DNA from: Flavobacterium sp. N2820
GTDB lineage: Bacteria; Bacteroidota; Bacteroidia; Flavobacteriales; Flavobacteriaceae
NCBI RefSeq assembly: GCF_025947285.1
Contig: NZ_CP110008.1
Location: 2,247,001-2,311,000, forward strand
Direction of reading: 5' to 3'
DNA length: 64,000 nucleotides
The notes under the pieces were generated by a model. That model was not told the DNA's origin, did no database searches, and worked only from the letters and a program-made list of their open reading frames with translations. Made by a program: the position numbers and the translations under genes. Position 1 is the first letter of the stretch; every line of letters begins with the position of its first letter. This document shows positions 7,990-21,500 of the stretch, piece after piece.

Positions 7990-8571
7990 ATGAAAATCGG
8001 ATTGTATTTCGGAACGTTTAATCCCATTCACATTGGGCATTTAATTATTGCCAATCACATGGCAGAGCATGCTGATTTGGATCAAATTTGGATGGTCGTT
8101 ACACCTCATAATCCACACAAACAGAAAAGTTCGTTGTTAGATGATTATCATCGTTTGCACATGGTGCATTTGGCAACCGAAGATTATCCGAAAATCCAAC
8201 CTTCGGATATCGAATTCAAATTACCGCAACCAAATTATACCGTAAATACCTTAGCGCATTTACAAGAAAAATTCCCAAAACATGAATTTTCATTAATCAT
8301 GGGTGAAGATAATTTGAACTCGCTACATAAGTGGAAAAACTACGAAATCATTCTTCAAAACCATGATATTTATGTCTATCCGCGACTAAATTCAGGAGAA
8401 ATCGATGCGCAATTTGTGAATCATCGTAAAATTCATCGTGTAGGTGCACCTGTTATAGAATTGTCTTCAACATTTATTCGCGAAAGCATTAAAAATAGTA
8501 AAAATGTAGTTCCTATGTTACCGAATAAAGTTTGGGAATATGTGGAGCATAATAACTTTTATAAAAAGTAA
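7990..8571 (+). CDS. nadD: Nicotinate-nucleotide adenylyltransferase
   Basis: A 193-residue enzyme that adenylates nicotinate mononucleotide to deamido-NAD in NAD synthesis. The nucleotidyltransferase signature GTFNPIHIGHLIIA is at about 9-22 (HxGH), and the second conserved motif ELSSTFIRESI is near 155-165 (SSTxIR). Its length fits NadD. It ends the yicC-gmk-nadD group and is followed by a bidirectional terminator. The window also has the dioxygenase that makes the quinolinate precursor (55769-56308), so de novo NAD synthesis from tryptophan is possible. Confidence 0.95.
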   Translation: MKIGLYFGTFNPIHIGHLIIANHMAEHADLDQIWMVVTPHNPHKQKSSLLDDYHRLHMVHLATEDYPKIQPSDIEFKLPQPNYTVNTLAHLQEKFPKHEFSLIMGEDNLNSLHKWKNYEIILQNHDIYVYPRLNSGEIDAQFVNHRKIHRVGAPVIELSSTFIRESIKNSKNVVPMLPNKVWEYVEHNNFYKK

Positions 8572-8583
8572 TTAGCATTGTAT

Positions 8584-8617
8584 AAAAAAAGACCCACTAA
8601 ATAGTGGGTCTTTTTTT
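8584..8617. terminator. Bidirectional terminator
   Basis: The hairpin GACCCACTA (8591-8599) with its complement (8602-8610) is flanked by seven A and seven T bases. It serves both nadD and the convergent adhesin operon. Confidence 0.9.
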
Positions 8618-8642
8618 ATAAAAATTTAGAATATTATATTAT

Positions 8643-9539
8643 TTATCTAAATCTAAAACGTATAAAGAATTCATTAGAACCATTAGCTCTGCCTAAAAGT
8701 TCGCTTCTTAAACTATATTCATATGCATATCCTAAGGTCATTTTTTTACTAACATCAAACTGTGCCATACCTGCTACCGATTTATCTGTACGGTAAGTTG
8801 CTCCTAAATGAATAGTTTTATTAACAATTGTAGTTGCTGTAAAATCTGTTGAAAATGGTGCTCCATTTACATATCGAACCATAAAAGAAGGTACTAACTC
8901 AACCATAGGGCTCAATGTGAAATTATAACCACTTGATAGGTAATAATGCACTCTATCAGTTGCTACTGTAGCATAACCATTTTCATTTTTAGCACGCTCC
9001 GTATTCAACATTTTTGGTGTTGATAACGAAATATAATATTTATCATGTTTTAAATAAAAACCTACACCAATGTTTGGATTGAATCTAGAGATTGGCTCCA
9101 AACTTGGATCCATAACAACATTATAAGTTTCTAAGCCCTTTGTATTTACCTCATAGTTATTTCCTCCAGCTTTTATCCCCATATGCAAGTCTAATGCACT
9201 TGAAAGTTTTACTTTATATGAGAAATCTATTGCTACAAAAGATTGCTTTTCTATAAATACTTTGTCTTGTATAAATGAAATACCTAAAGCAAGGTTTTTG
9301 CTGCCAATTGGTGTGGTTAATGACACAGCCTGAGTAGAAGGGGCTTCTGCAATACCTGTCCATTGTTGTCTAATTGTTGACTGAAAACTTGTCGATTCTC
9401 CTACTCCTACATATGCAGGATTTACTAGGTTTAGATGATTTCTATAGAATGTAATTAAACTTTCTTGCTGAGCTAAAAGGCTACTGCTTGTTAAAAGCAG
9501 TAAGCCTATTAGAATAATTGTTTTTTTCATATTTTTCAT
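8643..9539 (-). CDS. PorP/SprF family type IX secretion outer-membrane protein
   Basis: An outer-membrane beta-barrel protein of 298 residues with a signal peptide (KKTIILIGLLLLTSSSLLAQ). The family opening QESLITFYRNHLNLVNPAYVG and the following WTGIAEAPSTQ are typical of PorP/SprF. It ends with alternating strands and a terminal aromatic-rich strand (NEFFIRFRFR). SprF of F. johnsoniae is needed to export SprB, and type B T9SS cargo usually sits next to its own SprF-like gene. Here the gene starts 17 bases after the giant adhesin, so it is very probably its dedicated partner. The start may be ATG 9539 or ATG 9530. Confidence 0.9.
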   Translation of the reverse strand: MKNMKKTIILIGLLLLTSSSLLAQQESLITFYRNHLNLVNPAYVGVGESTSFQSTIRQQWTGIAEAPSTQAVSLTTPIGSKNLALGISFIQDKVFIEKQSFVAIDFSYKVKLSSALDLHMGIKAGGNNYEVNTKGLETYNVVMDPSLEPISRFNPNIGVGFYLKHDKYYISLSTPKMLNTERAKNENGYATVATDRVHYYLSSGYNFTLSPMVELVPSFMVRYVNGAPFSTDFTATTIVNKTIHLGATYRTDKSVAGMAQFDVSKKMTLGYAYEYSLRSELLGRANGSNEFFIRFRFR

Positions 9540-9556
9540 TTCCTAAATGTGATAAC

Positions 9557-12500
9557 TTATTTTCTTGAGATATATAACCATCCATCATAGTCCACTGTTC
9601 CATTGCCATCCAAGTCAACTTGGTAATAATATGAACCGCCATCAGGAAGTGATTGTGTACGATTTTTATAATGTCCATCCCATTCGTTTTGATAATTTCT
9701 AGCTTCAAAAACTAAATCACCCCAACGACTATAAACTCTTACATTATTTTTTGGATGGTTTTCAATGTTATAAATCATCCAAGTATCGTTAATTCCATCT
9801 CCATTTGGAGTAATCGCATCAGAAATATTAATTTCAATGGTATCACAAACATCTCCAATTCCATCATTATCCCTATCTTCTTGCTCTGGATTATAAACAA
9901 ACGGACAATTATCAAATACATCAAACACACCATCGTTATCATCATCTTCATCACAAACATCTCCTAATCCATCATCATCATTGTCTGCTTGGTTTGGATT
10001 GTATTCAAATTGACAATTATCGTCTTCGTCAATAATACCATCATTATCATCGTCATCATCACAATTATCATTCATACCATCATTGTCGTTATCACCTGCA
10101 GTAGAAATCACTGTTACTGTTGCCGTTCCTGTTGCTACATTTCCATTAACATCTGTTACGGTTAAAATTACAGTATTTGAACCTAAATCATTACAATTAA
10201 AGTCTTCTACATTTACAGTAATACTAGCTATTCCACAATTATCAAACGAACCGTTATCAATCATATCTGCTGTTATTGATGCATCGCCATAATCATCTAA
10301 TGTAATGGTTATGTTTTGTGTTAGAACAATTGGTGAAATCAAATCTACAACTGTCACTAAAGCAGTGTTTGTAGCTACATTTCCATTAACGTCTGTTACA
10401 GTTAAAGTAACCGTATTTACGCCAACGTTAGCACAAGTAAATGTTGATGGACTAACACTTAATGTTGCTACTCCGCAATTATCAAATGAACCGTTGTTAA
10501 CGTTTACTGCAGTAATACTTGCTTGACCATTAGCATTCAATGCTACCGTAATTGCTTGAGTTAAAACAGTAGGCAATGTTGCGTCTGTAACTGTTACTAT
10601 TTGAGTGGCAGTTGCTATATTTCCAGAACCGTCAACTACTGTCCAAGTTACCGTAGTAGTTCCTAATGGGAACGCTACTGGAGCGTTATTAGTTACACTT
10701 GCTACCGAACAATTATCATTTGTTACTGGAGTACCTAAAAACAATCCTGTTGTTGTACATCCAGTATTTGTAGTCGTGTATATCGTATATGGCGCTACTA
10801 TTGTTGGTAATGAAATATCAATGATTGTTACCAATTGTGTAGTCGTTGCAACATTACCCGATCCATCAACTACCGTCCAAGTAACTATTGTATTACCTAA
10901 CGGGAATGATGTTGGTGCATCATTGGTTACACTTACCACTGAACAGTTGTCGCTTGTTACCGGAGTACCTAATGCTACATTAACAGCATAACAACCGTTA
11001 TTTGTAGGCATAGTCACTACTGCTGGTGCAGTAATACTTGGTAAAATAGTATCTGTTATGGTTACTAATTGTGTGGCTGTAGCTACATTACCTGAAGCAT
11101 CAACTACCGTCCATGTTACCGTAGTAGTTCCTAATGGGAACGCTACTGGTGCATCGTTGGTTACACTTGCTACCGCACAATTATCATTTGTTATTGGACT
11201 ACCTAATACAATTCCCGTAGCAGTACATCCTGTGTTTGTTGTTGTATTAATTGCTACTGGAGCGGTAATAGTAGGTAAAGTCATATCGCTTACCGTAATT
11301 ACTTGTGTCGCTGTGGCTACATTACCTGAAGCATCAACTACCGTCCATGTTACCGTAGTAGCTCCTAGTGGGAACGCTACTGGTGCATCGTTGGTTACAC
11401 TAACTACAGAACAATTATCTGTTGTTACTGGATTACCTAATACTAATCCTGTTGCGGTACATCCTGTGTTTGTAGTCGTGTTGATTGCAATTGGAGCTAC
11501 AATAGTAGGCAAAGTAGCATCGATAATTGTTACAACTTGTGTAGCCGTTGATACATTACCCGATCCATCAACAACCGTCCACGTTACTACTGTTGTTCCA
11601 ACTGGATAAACAACTAATGCATCATTAGTTACACTTACCACTGAACAGTTGTCACTTGTTACCGGAGCACCTAATACTACATTAACAGCATAACATCCAA
11701 TATTTGCAGGCCATGTTACAGCTAATGGAGCTGTAATACTTGGTAAAATAGTATCTGTTATGGTTACTAATTGTGTGGCTGTGGCTACATTACCTGAAGC
11801 ATCAACTACCGTCCATGTTACCGTAGTAGTTCCTAATGGGAACGCTACTGGTGCGTCGTTGGTTACACTTGCTACCGCACAATTATCATTTGTTACTGGT
11901 GTGCCTAATACAACACCTGTTAAAGTACATCCACTTGTCAATACCTCACTTACAGCTACTGGAGCAGTAATGGTAGGTAAAGTCATATCACTTACCGTAA
12001 TTATTTGTGTCGCTGTGGCTACATTACCTGAAGCATCAACTACCGTCCATGTTACCGTAGTAGCTCCTAATGGGAACGCTACTGGTGCATCGTTGGTTAC
12101 ACTAACTACGGAACAATTATCTGTTGTTACTGGATTACCTAATACTAATCCTGTTGCGGTACATCCTGTGTTTGTAGTCGTGTTGATTGCAATTGGAGCT
12201 ACAATAGTAGGCAATTGGTTGTCCTCAACCGTTACTACTTGTGTAGCCGTTGATACATTACCCGATCCATCAACAACCGTCCACGTTACTGTAGTAGCGC
12301 CGATTGGGAAAGATGCTGGTGCATCATTGGTTACACTTACCACTGAACAGTTGTCACTTGTTACCGGAGTACCTAATGCTACATTAATCGCATAACAATC
12401 ATCATTCGTGTCGATTGTAATAGCTGATGGAGCTGTAATACTTGGTAAAATAGTATCTGTTATGGTTACTAATTGTGTGGCTGTGGCTACATTACCTGAA

Positions 12501-15500
12501 GCATCAACTACCGTCCATGTTACCGTAGTAGTTCCTAATGGGAACGCTACTGGTGCATCGTTGGTTACACTTGCTACCGCACAATTATCATTCGTTACTG
12601 GTGTGCCTAATACAACACCTGTTAAAGTACATCCACTTGTCAATACCTCACTTACAGCTACTGGAGCAGTAATGGTAGGTAAAGTCATATCACTTACCGT
12701 AATTATTTGTGTCGCTGTAGCTACATTACCTGAAGCATCAACTACCGTCCATGTTACCGTAGTAGCTCCTAATGGGAACGCTACTGGTGCATCGTTGGTT
12801 ACACTAACTACAGAACAATTATCTGTTGTTACTGGATTACCTAATACTAATCCTGTTGCGGTACATCCTGTGTTTGTAGTCGTGTTGATTGCAATTGGAG
12901 CTACAATAGTAGGCAATTGGTTGTCCTCAACCGTTACTACTTGTGTAGCCGTTGATACATTACCCGATCCATCAACAACCGTCCACGTTACTGTAGTAGC
13001 GCCGATTGGGAAAGATGCTGGTGCATCATTGGTTACACTTACCACTGAACAGTTGTCACTTGTTACCGGAGTACCTAATGCTACATTAATTGCATAACAA
13101 TCATCATTCGTGTCGATTGTAATAGCTGATGGAGCTGTAATACTTGGTAAAATAGTATCTGTTATGGTTACTAATTGTGTGGCTGTGGCTACATTACCTG
13201 AAGCATCAACTACCGTCCATGTTACCGTAGTAGTTCCTAATGGGAACGCTACTGGTGCATCGTTGGTTACACTTGCTACCGCACAATTATCATTCGTTAC
13301 TGGTGTGCCTAATACAACACCTGTTAAAGTACATCCACTTGTCAATACCTCACTTACAGCTACTGGAGCAGTAATGGTAGGTAAAGTCATATCGCTTACC
13401 GTAATTATTTGTGTCGCTGTAGCTACATTACCTGAAGCATCAACTACCGTCCATGTTACCGTAGTAGCTCCTAATGGGAACGCTACTGGTGCATCGTTGG
13501 TTACACTAACTACGGAACAATTATCTGTTGTTACTGGATTACCTAATACTAATCCTGTTGCGGTACATCCTGTGTTTGTAGTCGTGTTGATTGCAATTGG
13601 AGCTACAATAGTAGGCAATTGGTTGTCCTCAACCGTTACTACTTGTGTAGCCGTTGATACATTACCCGATCCATCAACAACCGTCCACGTTACTGTAGTA
13701 GCGCCGATTGGGAAAGATGCTGGTGCATCATTGGTTACACTTACCACTGAACAGTTGTCGCTTGTTACCGGAGTACCTAATGCTACATTAATTGCATAAC
13801 AATCATCATTCGTGTCGATTGTAATAGCTGATGGAGCTGTAATACTTGGTAAAATAGTATCTGTTATGGTTACTAATTGTGTGGCTGTAGCTACATTACC
13901 TGAAGCATCAACTACCGTCCATGTTACCGTAGTAGTTCCTAATGGGAACGCTACTGGTGCATCGTTGGTTACACTTGCTACCGCACAATTATCATTTGTT
14001 ACTGGTGTGCCTAATACAACACCTGTTAAAGTACATCCACTTGTCAATACCTCACTTACAGCTACTGGAGCAGTAATGGTAGGTAAAGTCATATCGCTTA
14101 CCGTAATTATTTGTGTCGCTGTAGCTACATTACCTGAAGCATCAACTACCGTCCATGTTACCGTAGTAGCTCCTAATGGGAACGCTACTGGTGCATCGTT
14201 GGTTACACTAACTACAGAACAATTATCTGTTGTTACTGGATTACCTAATACTAATCCTGTTGCGGTACATCCTGTGTTTGTAGTCGTGTTGATTGCAATT
14301 GGAGCTACAATAGTAGGCAATTGGTTGTCCTCAACCGTTACTACTTGTGTAGCCGTTGATACATTACCCGATCCATCAACAACCGTCCACGTTACTGTAG
14401 TAGCGCCGATTGGGAAAGATGCTGGTGCATCATTGGTTACACTTACCACTGAACAGTTGTCACTTGTTACCGGAGTACCTAATGCTACATTAATTGCATA
14501 ACAATCATCATTCGTGTCGATTGTAATAGCTGATGGAGCTGTAATACTTGGTAAAATAGTATCTGTTATGGTTACTAATTGTGTGGCTGTGGCTACATTA
14601 CCTGAAGCATCAACTACCGTCCATGTTACCGTAGTAGTTCCTAATGGGAACGCTACTGGTGCATCGTTGGTTACACTTGCTACCGCACAATTATCATTCG
14701 TTACTGGTGTGCCTAATACAACACCTGTTAAAGTACATCCACTTGTCAATACCTCACTTACAGCTACTGGAGCAGTAATGGTAGGTAAAGTCATATCACT
14801 TACCGTAATTATTTGTGTCGCTGTAGCTACATTACCTGAAGCATCAACTACCGTCCATGTTACCGTAGTAGCTCCTAATGGGAACGCTACTGGTGCATCG
14901 TTGGTTACACTAACTACAGAACAATTATCTGTTGTTACTGGATTACCTAATACTAATCCTGTTGCGGTACATCCTGTGTTTGTAGTCGTGTTGATTGCAA
15001 TTGGAGCTACAATAGTAGGCAATTGGTTGTCCTCAACCGTTACTACTTGTGTAGCCGTTGATACATTACCCGATCCATCAACAACCGTCCACGTTACTGT
15101 AGTAGCGCCGATTGGGAAAGATGCTGGTGCATCATTGGTTACACTTACCACTGAACAGTTGTCACTTGTTACCGGAGTACCTAATGCTACATTAATTGCA
15201 TAACAATCATCATTCGTGTCGATTGTAATAGCTGATGGAGCTGTAATACTTGGTAAAATAGTATCTGTTATGGTTACTAATTGTGTGGCTGTGGCTACAT
15301 TACCTGAAGCATCAACTACCGTCCATGTTACCGTAGTAGTTCCTAATGGGAACGCTACTGGTGCATCGTTGGTTACACTTGCTACCGCACAATTATCATT
15401 CGTTACTGGTGTGCCTAATACAACACCTGTTAAAGTACATCCACTTGTCAATACCTCACTTACAGCTACTGGAGCAGTAATGGTAGGTAAAGTCATATCA

Positions 15501-18500
15501 CTTACCGTAATTATTTGTGTCGCTGTAGCTACATTACCTGAAGCATCAACTACCGTCCATGTTACCGTAGTAGCTCCTAATGGGAACGCTACTGGTGCAT
15601 CGTTGGTTACACTAACTACAGAACAATTATCTGTTGTTACTGGATTACCTAATACTAATCCTGTTGCGGTACATCCTGTGTTTGTAGTCGTGTTGATTGC
15701 AATTGGAGCTACAATAGTAGGCAATTGGTTGTCCTCAACCGTTACTACTTGTGTAGCCGTTGATACATTACCCGATCCATCAACAACCGTCCACGTTACT
15801 GTAGTAGCGCCGATTGGGAAAGATGCTGGTGCATCATTGGTTACACTTACCACTGAACAGTTGTCACTTGTTACCGGAGTACCTAATGCTACATTAATTG
15901 CATAACAATCATCATTCGTGTCGATTGTAATAGCTGATGGAGCTGTAATACTTGGTAAAATAGTATCTGTTATGGTTACTAATTGTGTGGCTGTGGCTAC
16001 ATTACCTGAAGCATCAACTACCGTCCATGTTACCGTAGTAGTTCCTAATGGGAACGCTACTGGTGCATCGTTGGTTACACTTGCTACCGCACAATTATCA
16101 TTCGTTACTGGTGTGCCTAATACAACACCTGTTAAAGTACATCCACTTGTCAATACCTCACTTACAGCTACTGGAGCAGTAATGGTAGGTAAAGTCATAT
16201 CACTTACCGTAATTATTTGTGTCGCTGTAGCTACATTACCTGAAGCATCAACTACCGTCCATGTTACCGTAGTAGCTCCTAATGGGAACGCTACTGGTGC
16301 ATCGTTGGTTACACTAACTACAGAACAATTATCTGTTGTTACTGGATTACCTAATACTAATCCTGTTGCGGTACATCCTGTGTTTGTAGTCGTGTTGATT
16401 GCAATTGGAGCTACAATAGTAGGCAATTGGTTGTCCTCAACCGTTACTACTTGTGTAGCCGTTGATACATTACCCGATCCATCAACAACCGTCCACGTTA
16501 CTGTAGTAGCGCCGATTGGGAAAGATGCTGGTGCATCATTGGTTACACTTACCACTGAACAGTTGTCACTTGTTACCGGAGTACCTAATGCTACATTAAT
16601 TGCATAACAATCATCATTCGTGTCGATTGTAATAGCTGATGGAGCTGTAATACTTGGTAAAATAGTATCTGTTATGGTTACTAATTGTGTGGCTGTAGCT
16701 ACATTACCTGAAGCATCAACTACCGTCCATGTTACCGTAGTAGTTCCTAATGGGAACGCTACTGGTGCATCGTTGGTTACACTTGCTACCGCACAATTAT
16801 CATTTGTTACTGGTGTGCCTAATACAACACCTGTTAAAGTACATCCACTTGTCAATACCTCACTTACAGCTACTGGAGCAGTAATGGTAGGTAAAGTCAT
16901 ATCGCTTACCGTAATTATTTGTGTCGCTGTAGCTACATTACCTGAAGCATCAACTACCGTCCATGTTACCGTAGTAGCTCCTAATGGGAACGCTACTGGT
17001 GCATCGTTGGTTACACTAACTACGGAACAATTATCTGTTGTTACTGGATTACCTAATACTAATCCTGTTGCGGTACATCCTGTGTTTGTAGTCGTGTTGA
17101 TTGCAATTGGAGCTACAATAGTAGGCAATTGGTTGTCCTCAACCGTTACTACTTGTGTAGCCGTTGATACATTACCCGATCCATCAACAACCGTCCACGT
17201 TACTGTAGTAGCGCCGATTGGGAAAGATGCTGGTGCATCATTGGTTACACTTACCACTGAACAGTTGTCGCTTGTTACCGGAGTACCTAATGCTACATTA
17301 ATTGCATAACAATCATCATTCGTGTCGATTGTAATAGCTGATGGAGCTGTAATACTTGGTAAAATAGTATCTGTTATGGTTACTAATTGTGTGGCTGTAG
17401 CTACATTACCTGAAGCATCAACTACCGTCCATGTTACCGTAGTAGTTCCTAATGGGAACGCTACTGGTGCATCGTTGGTTACACTTGCTACCGCACAATT
17501 ATCATTTGTTACTGGTGTGCCTAATACAACACCTGTTAAAGTACATCCACTTGTCAATACCTCACTTACAGCTACTGGAGCAGTAATGGTAGGTAAAGTC
17601 ATATCGCTTACCGTAATTATTTGTGTCGCTGTAGCTACATTACCTGAAGCATCAACTACCGTCCATGTTACCGTAGTAGCTCCTAATGGGAACGCTACTG
17701 GTGCATCGTTGGTTACACTAACTACAGAACAATTATCTGTTGTTACTGGATTACCTAATACTAATCCTGTTGCGGTACATCCTGTGTTTGTAGTCGTGTT
17801 GATTGCAATTGGAGCTACAATAGTAGGCAATTGGTTGTCCTCAACCGTTACTACTTGTGTAGCCGTTGATACATTACCCGATCCATCAACAACCGTCCAC
17901 GTTACTGTAGTAGCGCCGATTGGGAAAGATGCTGGTGCATCATTGGTTACACTTACCACTGAACAGTTGTCGCTTGTTACCGGAGTACCTAATGCTACAT
18001 TAATCGCATAACAATCATCATTCGTGTCGATTGTAATAGCTGATGGAGCTGTAATACTTGGTAAAATAGTATCTGTTATGGTTACTAATTGTGTGGCTGT
18101 GGCTACATTACCTGAAGCATCAACTACCGTCCATGTTACCGTAGTAGTTCCTAATGGGAACGCTACTGGTGCATCGTTGGTTACACTTGCTACCGAACAA
18201 TTATCATTTGTTACTGGTGTGCCTAATACAACACCTGTTAAAGTACATCCACTTGTCAATACCTCACTTACAGCTACTGGAGCAGTAATGGTAGGTAAAG
18301 TCATATCGCTTACCGTAATTATTTGTGTCGCTGTGGCTACATTACCTGAAGCATCAACTACCGTCCATGTTACCGTAGTAGCTCCTAATGGGAACGCTAC
18401 TGGTGCATCGTTGGTTACACTAACTACAGAACAATTATCTGTTGTTACTGGATTACCTAATACTAATCCTGTTGCGGTACATCCTGTGTTTGTAGTCGTG

Positions 18501-21500
18501 TTGATTGCAATTGGAGCTACAATAGTAGGCAATTGGTTGTCCTCAACCGTTACTACTTGTGTAGCCGTTGATACATTACCCGATCCATCAACAACCGTCC
18601 ACGTTACTGTAGTAGCGCCGATTGGGAAAGATGCTGGTGCATCATTGGTTACACTTACCACTGAACAGTTGTCACTTGTTACCGGAGTACCTAATGCTAC
18701 ATTAATTGCATAACAATCATCATTCGTGTCGATTGTAATAGCTGATGGAGCTGTAATACTTGGTAAAATAGTATCTGTTATGGTTACTAATTGTGTGGCT
18801 GTGGCTACATTACCTGAAGCATCAACTACCGTCCATGTTACCGTAGTAGTTCCTAATGGGAACGCTACTGGTGCATCGTTGGTTACACTTGCTACCGCAC
18901 AATTATCATTCGTTACTGGTGTGCCTAATACAACACCTGTTAAAGTACATCCACTTGTCAATACCTCACTTACAGCTACTGGAGCAGTAATGGTAGGTAA
19001 AGTCATATCACTTACCGTAATTATTTGTGTCGCTGTAGCTACATTACCTGAAGCATCAACTACCGTCCATGTTACCGTAGTAGCTCCTAATGGGAACGCT
19101 ACTGGTGCATCGTTGGTTACACTAACTACAGAACAATTATCTGTTGTTACTGGATTACCTAATACTAATCCTGTTGCGGTACATCCTGTGTTTGTAGTCG
19201 TGTTGATTGCAATTGGAGCTACAATAGTAGGCAATTGGTTGTCCTCAACCGTTACTACTTGTGTAGCCGTTGATACATTACCCGATCCATCAACAACCGT
19301 CCACGTTACTGTAGTAGCGCCGATTGGGAAAGATGCTGGTGCATCATTGGTTACACTTACCACTGAACAGTTGTCACTTGTTACCGGAGTACCTAATGCT
19401 ACATTAATTGCATAACAATCATCATTCGTGTCGATTGTAATAGCTGATGGAGCTGTAATACTTGGTAAAATAGTATCTGTTATGGTTACTAATTGTGTGG
19501 CTGTGGCTACATTACCTGAAGCATCAACTACCGTCCATGTTACCGTAGTAGTTCCTAATGGGAACGCTACTGGTGCATCGTTGGTTACACTTGCTACCGC
19601 ACAATTATCATTCGTTACTGGTGTGCCTAATACAACTGAGGTTGCAGTACAAGCTGTATTTGTAGTTGTGTTAACTGCTGCAGGAGCAGAAATTGTAGGT
19701 AAAATTACATCAGCAACAGTAACTGTTGCTATTTCTGATGCTGAATTGCCTGAAGTATCTGTTATTGTTAATGTTACAACATTAGCACCTAATTCACTAC
19801 ATGTAAAAGAATTAGTAGATACACTCATGCTTGCAATTTGTACATTGTCAGTAGACCCATTGTTTACCTGACTTGGAGTTATACTTACAGAACCATTACT
19901 ATCTAAGTTCACAGTTATATTCTGAGTTATAACGATAGGGTCAATAGTATCTAAAATTGTTACTGTAGCAGTAGTATAATGAGAATTACCTGATGCATCA
20001 GCAATTACAAAAATTACTGTATTATCTCCAACATTAACAGAACTAAATGAATTTGGCGCTACTGATAATGTAAAATCGCAATTATCATAAGAACCATTAT
20101 CTATTTGAGCAGGAGTAATAACAAGTTGTCCATTAGCATCTAAAGGCAAAGTAATATTTTGCGCAATAGCAACTGGGTTAGTCGTATCTATAACTGTTAC
20201 TGTAGCTGATGCAGTATTTGAATTTCCATTAACATCGGTTACAGTTAATGTTACTGTATTAGCACCTAAATTTGTACAATCAAAATTAGTTTGAGATACT
20301 GAAATTGAAGCGATGTTACAATTATCAAAACTACCATTATTAATCATACTTGAAGTGATAACAGCTTGACCAGAACTATCTAAAGTTATAGTTATATCTT
20401 GAGCTATTACAGTTGGAACAATATTATCTTCAACAGTTACTATGGCAGTATTAGAGTTAGAGTTTCCTTTAACATCTGTAACTGTTAAAATTACTGTGTT
20501 GTTACCAACATTTGAGCAATTGAATGTAGTGATATCTAAAGTAATTGTATCAATGTCACAATTATCAGAAGAACCATTATCAATCATTGTAGTAGTAATA
20601 CTAGCATTCCCACTTGCATCAAGTTGAACAGTAGCGTTTTGTGTAACAACTGTAGGTACAACTACATCATCAATTGTTACCGTGAAAGTTTCAGTAACAG
20701 TTAATCCTTCTTGGTCCTCTACTAATACTGTAATTGTTGTTGTTCCAAATTGTCCAGTAACAGGAGTTAAGGTGATATCTTTAGTAGCACCAACACCCGT
20801 AATTGTAATTTGATTATTAGGAACTAAAGCTGTATTTGACGAAGTAGCGGTTACGGTGATATTGGCAATAGGAGTTGTATCATCGCTAATTGTAAATGAT
20901 GTAGATGGAGTTGTTTGATTGAAACAACTGTTAAAATTATTAATAGAAGTTACAGTTGGAGGTATATTTAATATTCTAGTTAAACAACTTTCTACTAATC
21001 TAACAGCATGTGTGTTTACTGAACCACCAGTAGCCGCAGTAAATCCAAAATAAGCATTTTGATTACCGCTAAAAATATTATTAACAATATCAATAGTTTG
21101 GTTATATCTTAAGCTTCCATCGTAATATACTTTTAAATTATTTGTGCTAGCTGTCCAACTCACTTCAAAATCATGCCAGTTATTGTCTTCAATATTTCCA
21201 AGGTCAATAGCGCTAGCATAACTTGAATGATTACTAGTATCCCCATTAGTCATTATGCCCATGTGGTCATTTGAATAAGGGTCTCCTGGGGGGTTATAAT
21301 AAGTATCAAACTCAACTGCAATAGAAGGGTTAATGCCTGCATATCCAATACCTCCACCTGCAGAACCTTCGTTACTACTTAATGGTTGAATTACGAAAGC
21401 CAATCCATCTGCTCCTGCATCACTATTTCCAAAATATAATTGAGATTTTACTCTGAAATCTTTGGTTAAATCTAAACGGTCAGTGCTCCATAATGCACCA

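Noticed and set aside
9481..9708. Minus-strand 75-residue ORF overlapping the end of the adhesin gene
   Set aside because: It is an alternative frame of the adhesin C-terminal domain and the PorP/SprF start, with no independent support.
11747..19468. Regular repeats that could suggest a CRISPR array
   Set aside because: The period is 702 bp, units are near-identical throughout with no unique spacers, and the whole lies in one open reading frame; no cas genes are nearby.
11760..19871. A series of 229-residue plus-strand ORFs spaced 702 bases apart
   Set aside because: They are antisense images of the tandem HYR units of the adhesin gene, repeat with the same period, lack their own start context, and arise because the repeated codons have no antisense stops in that frame.
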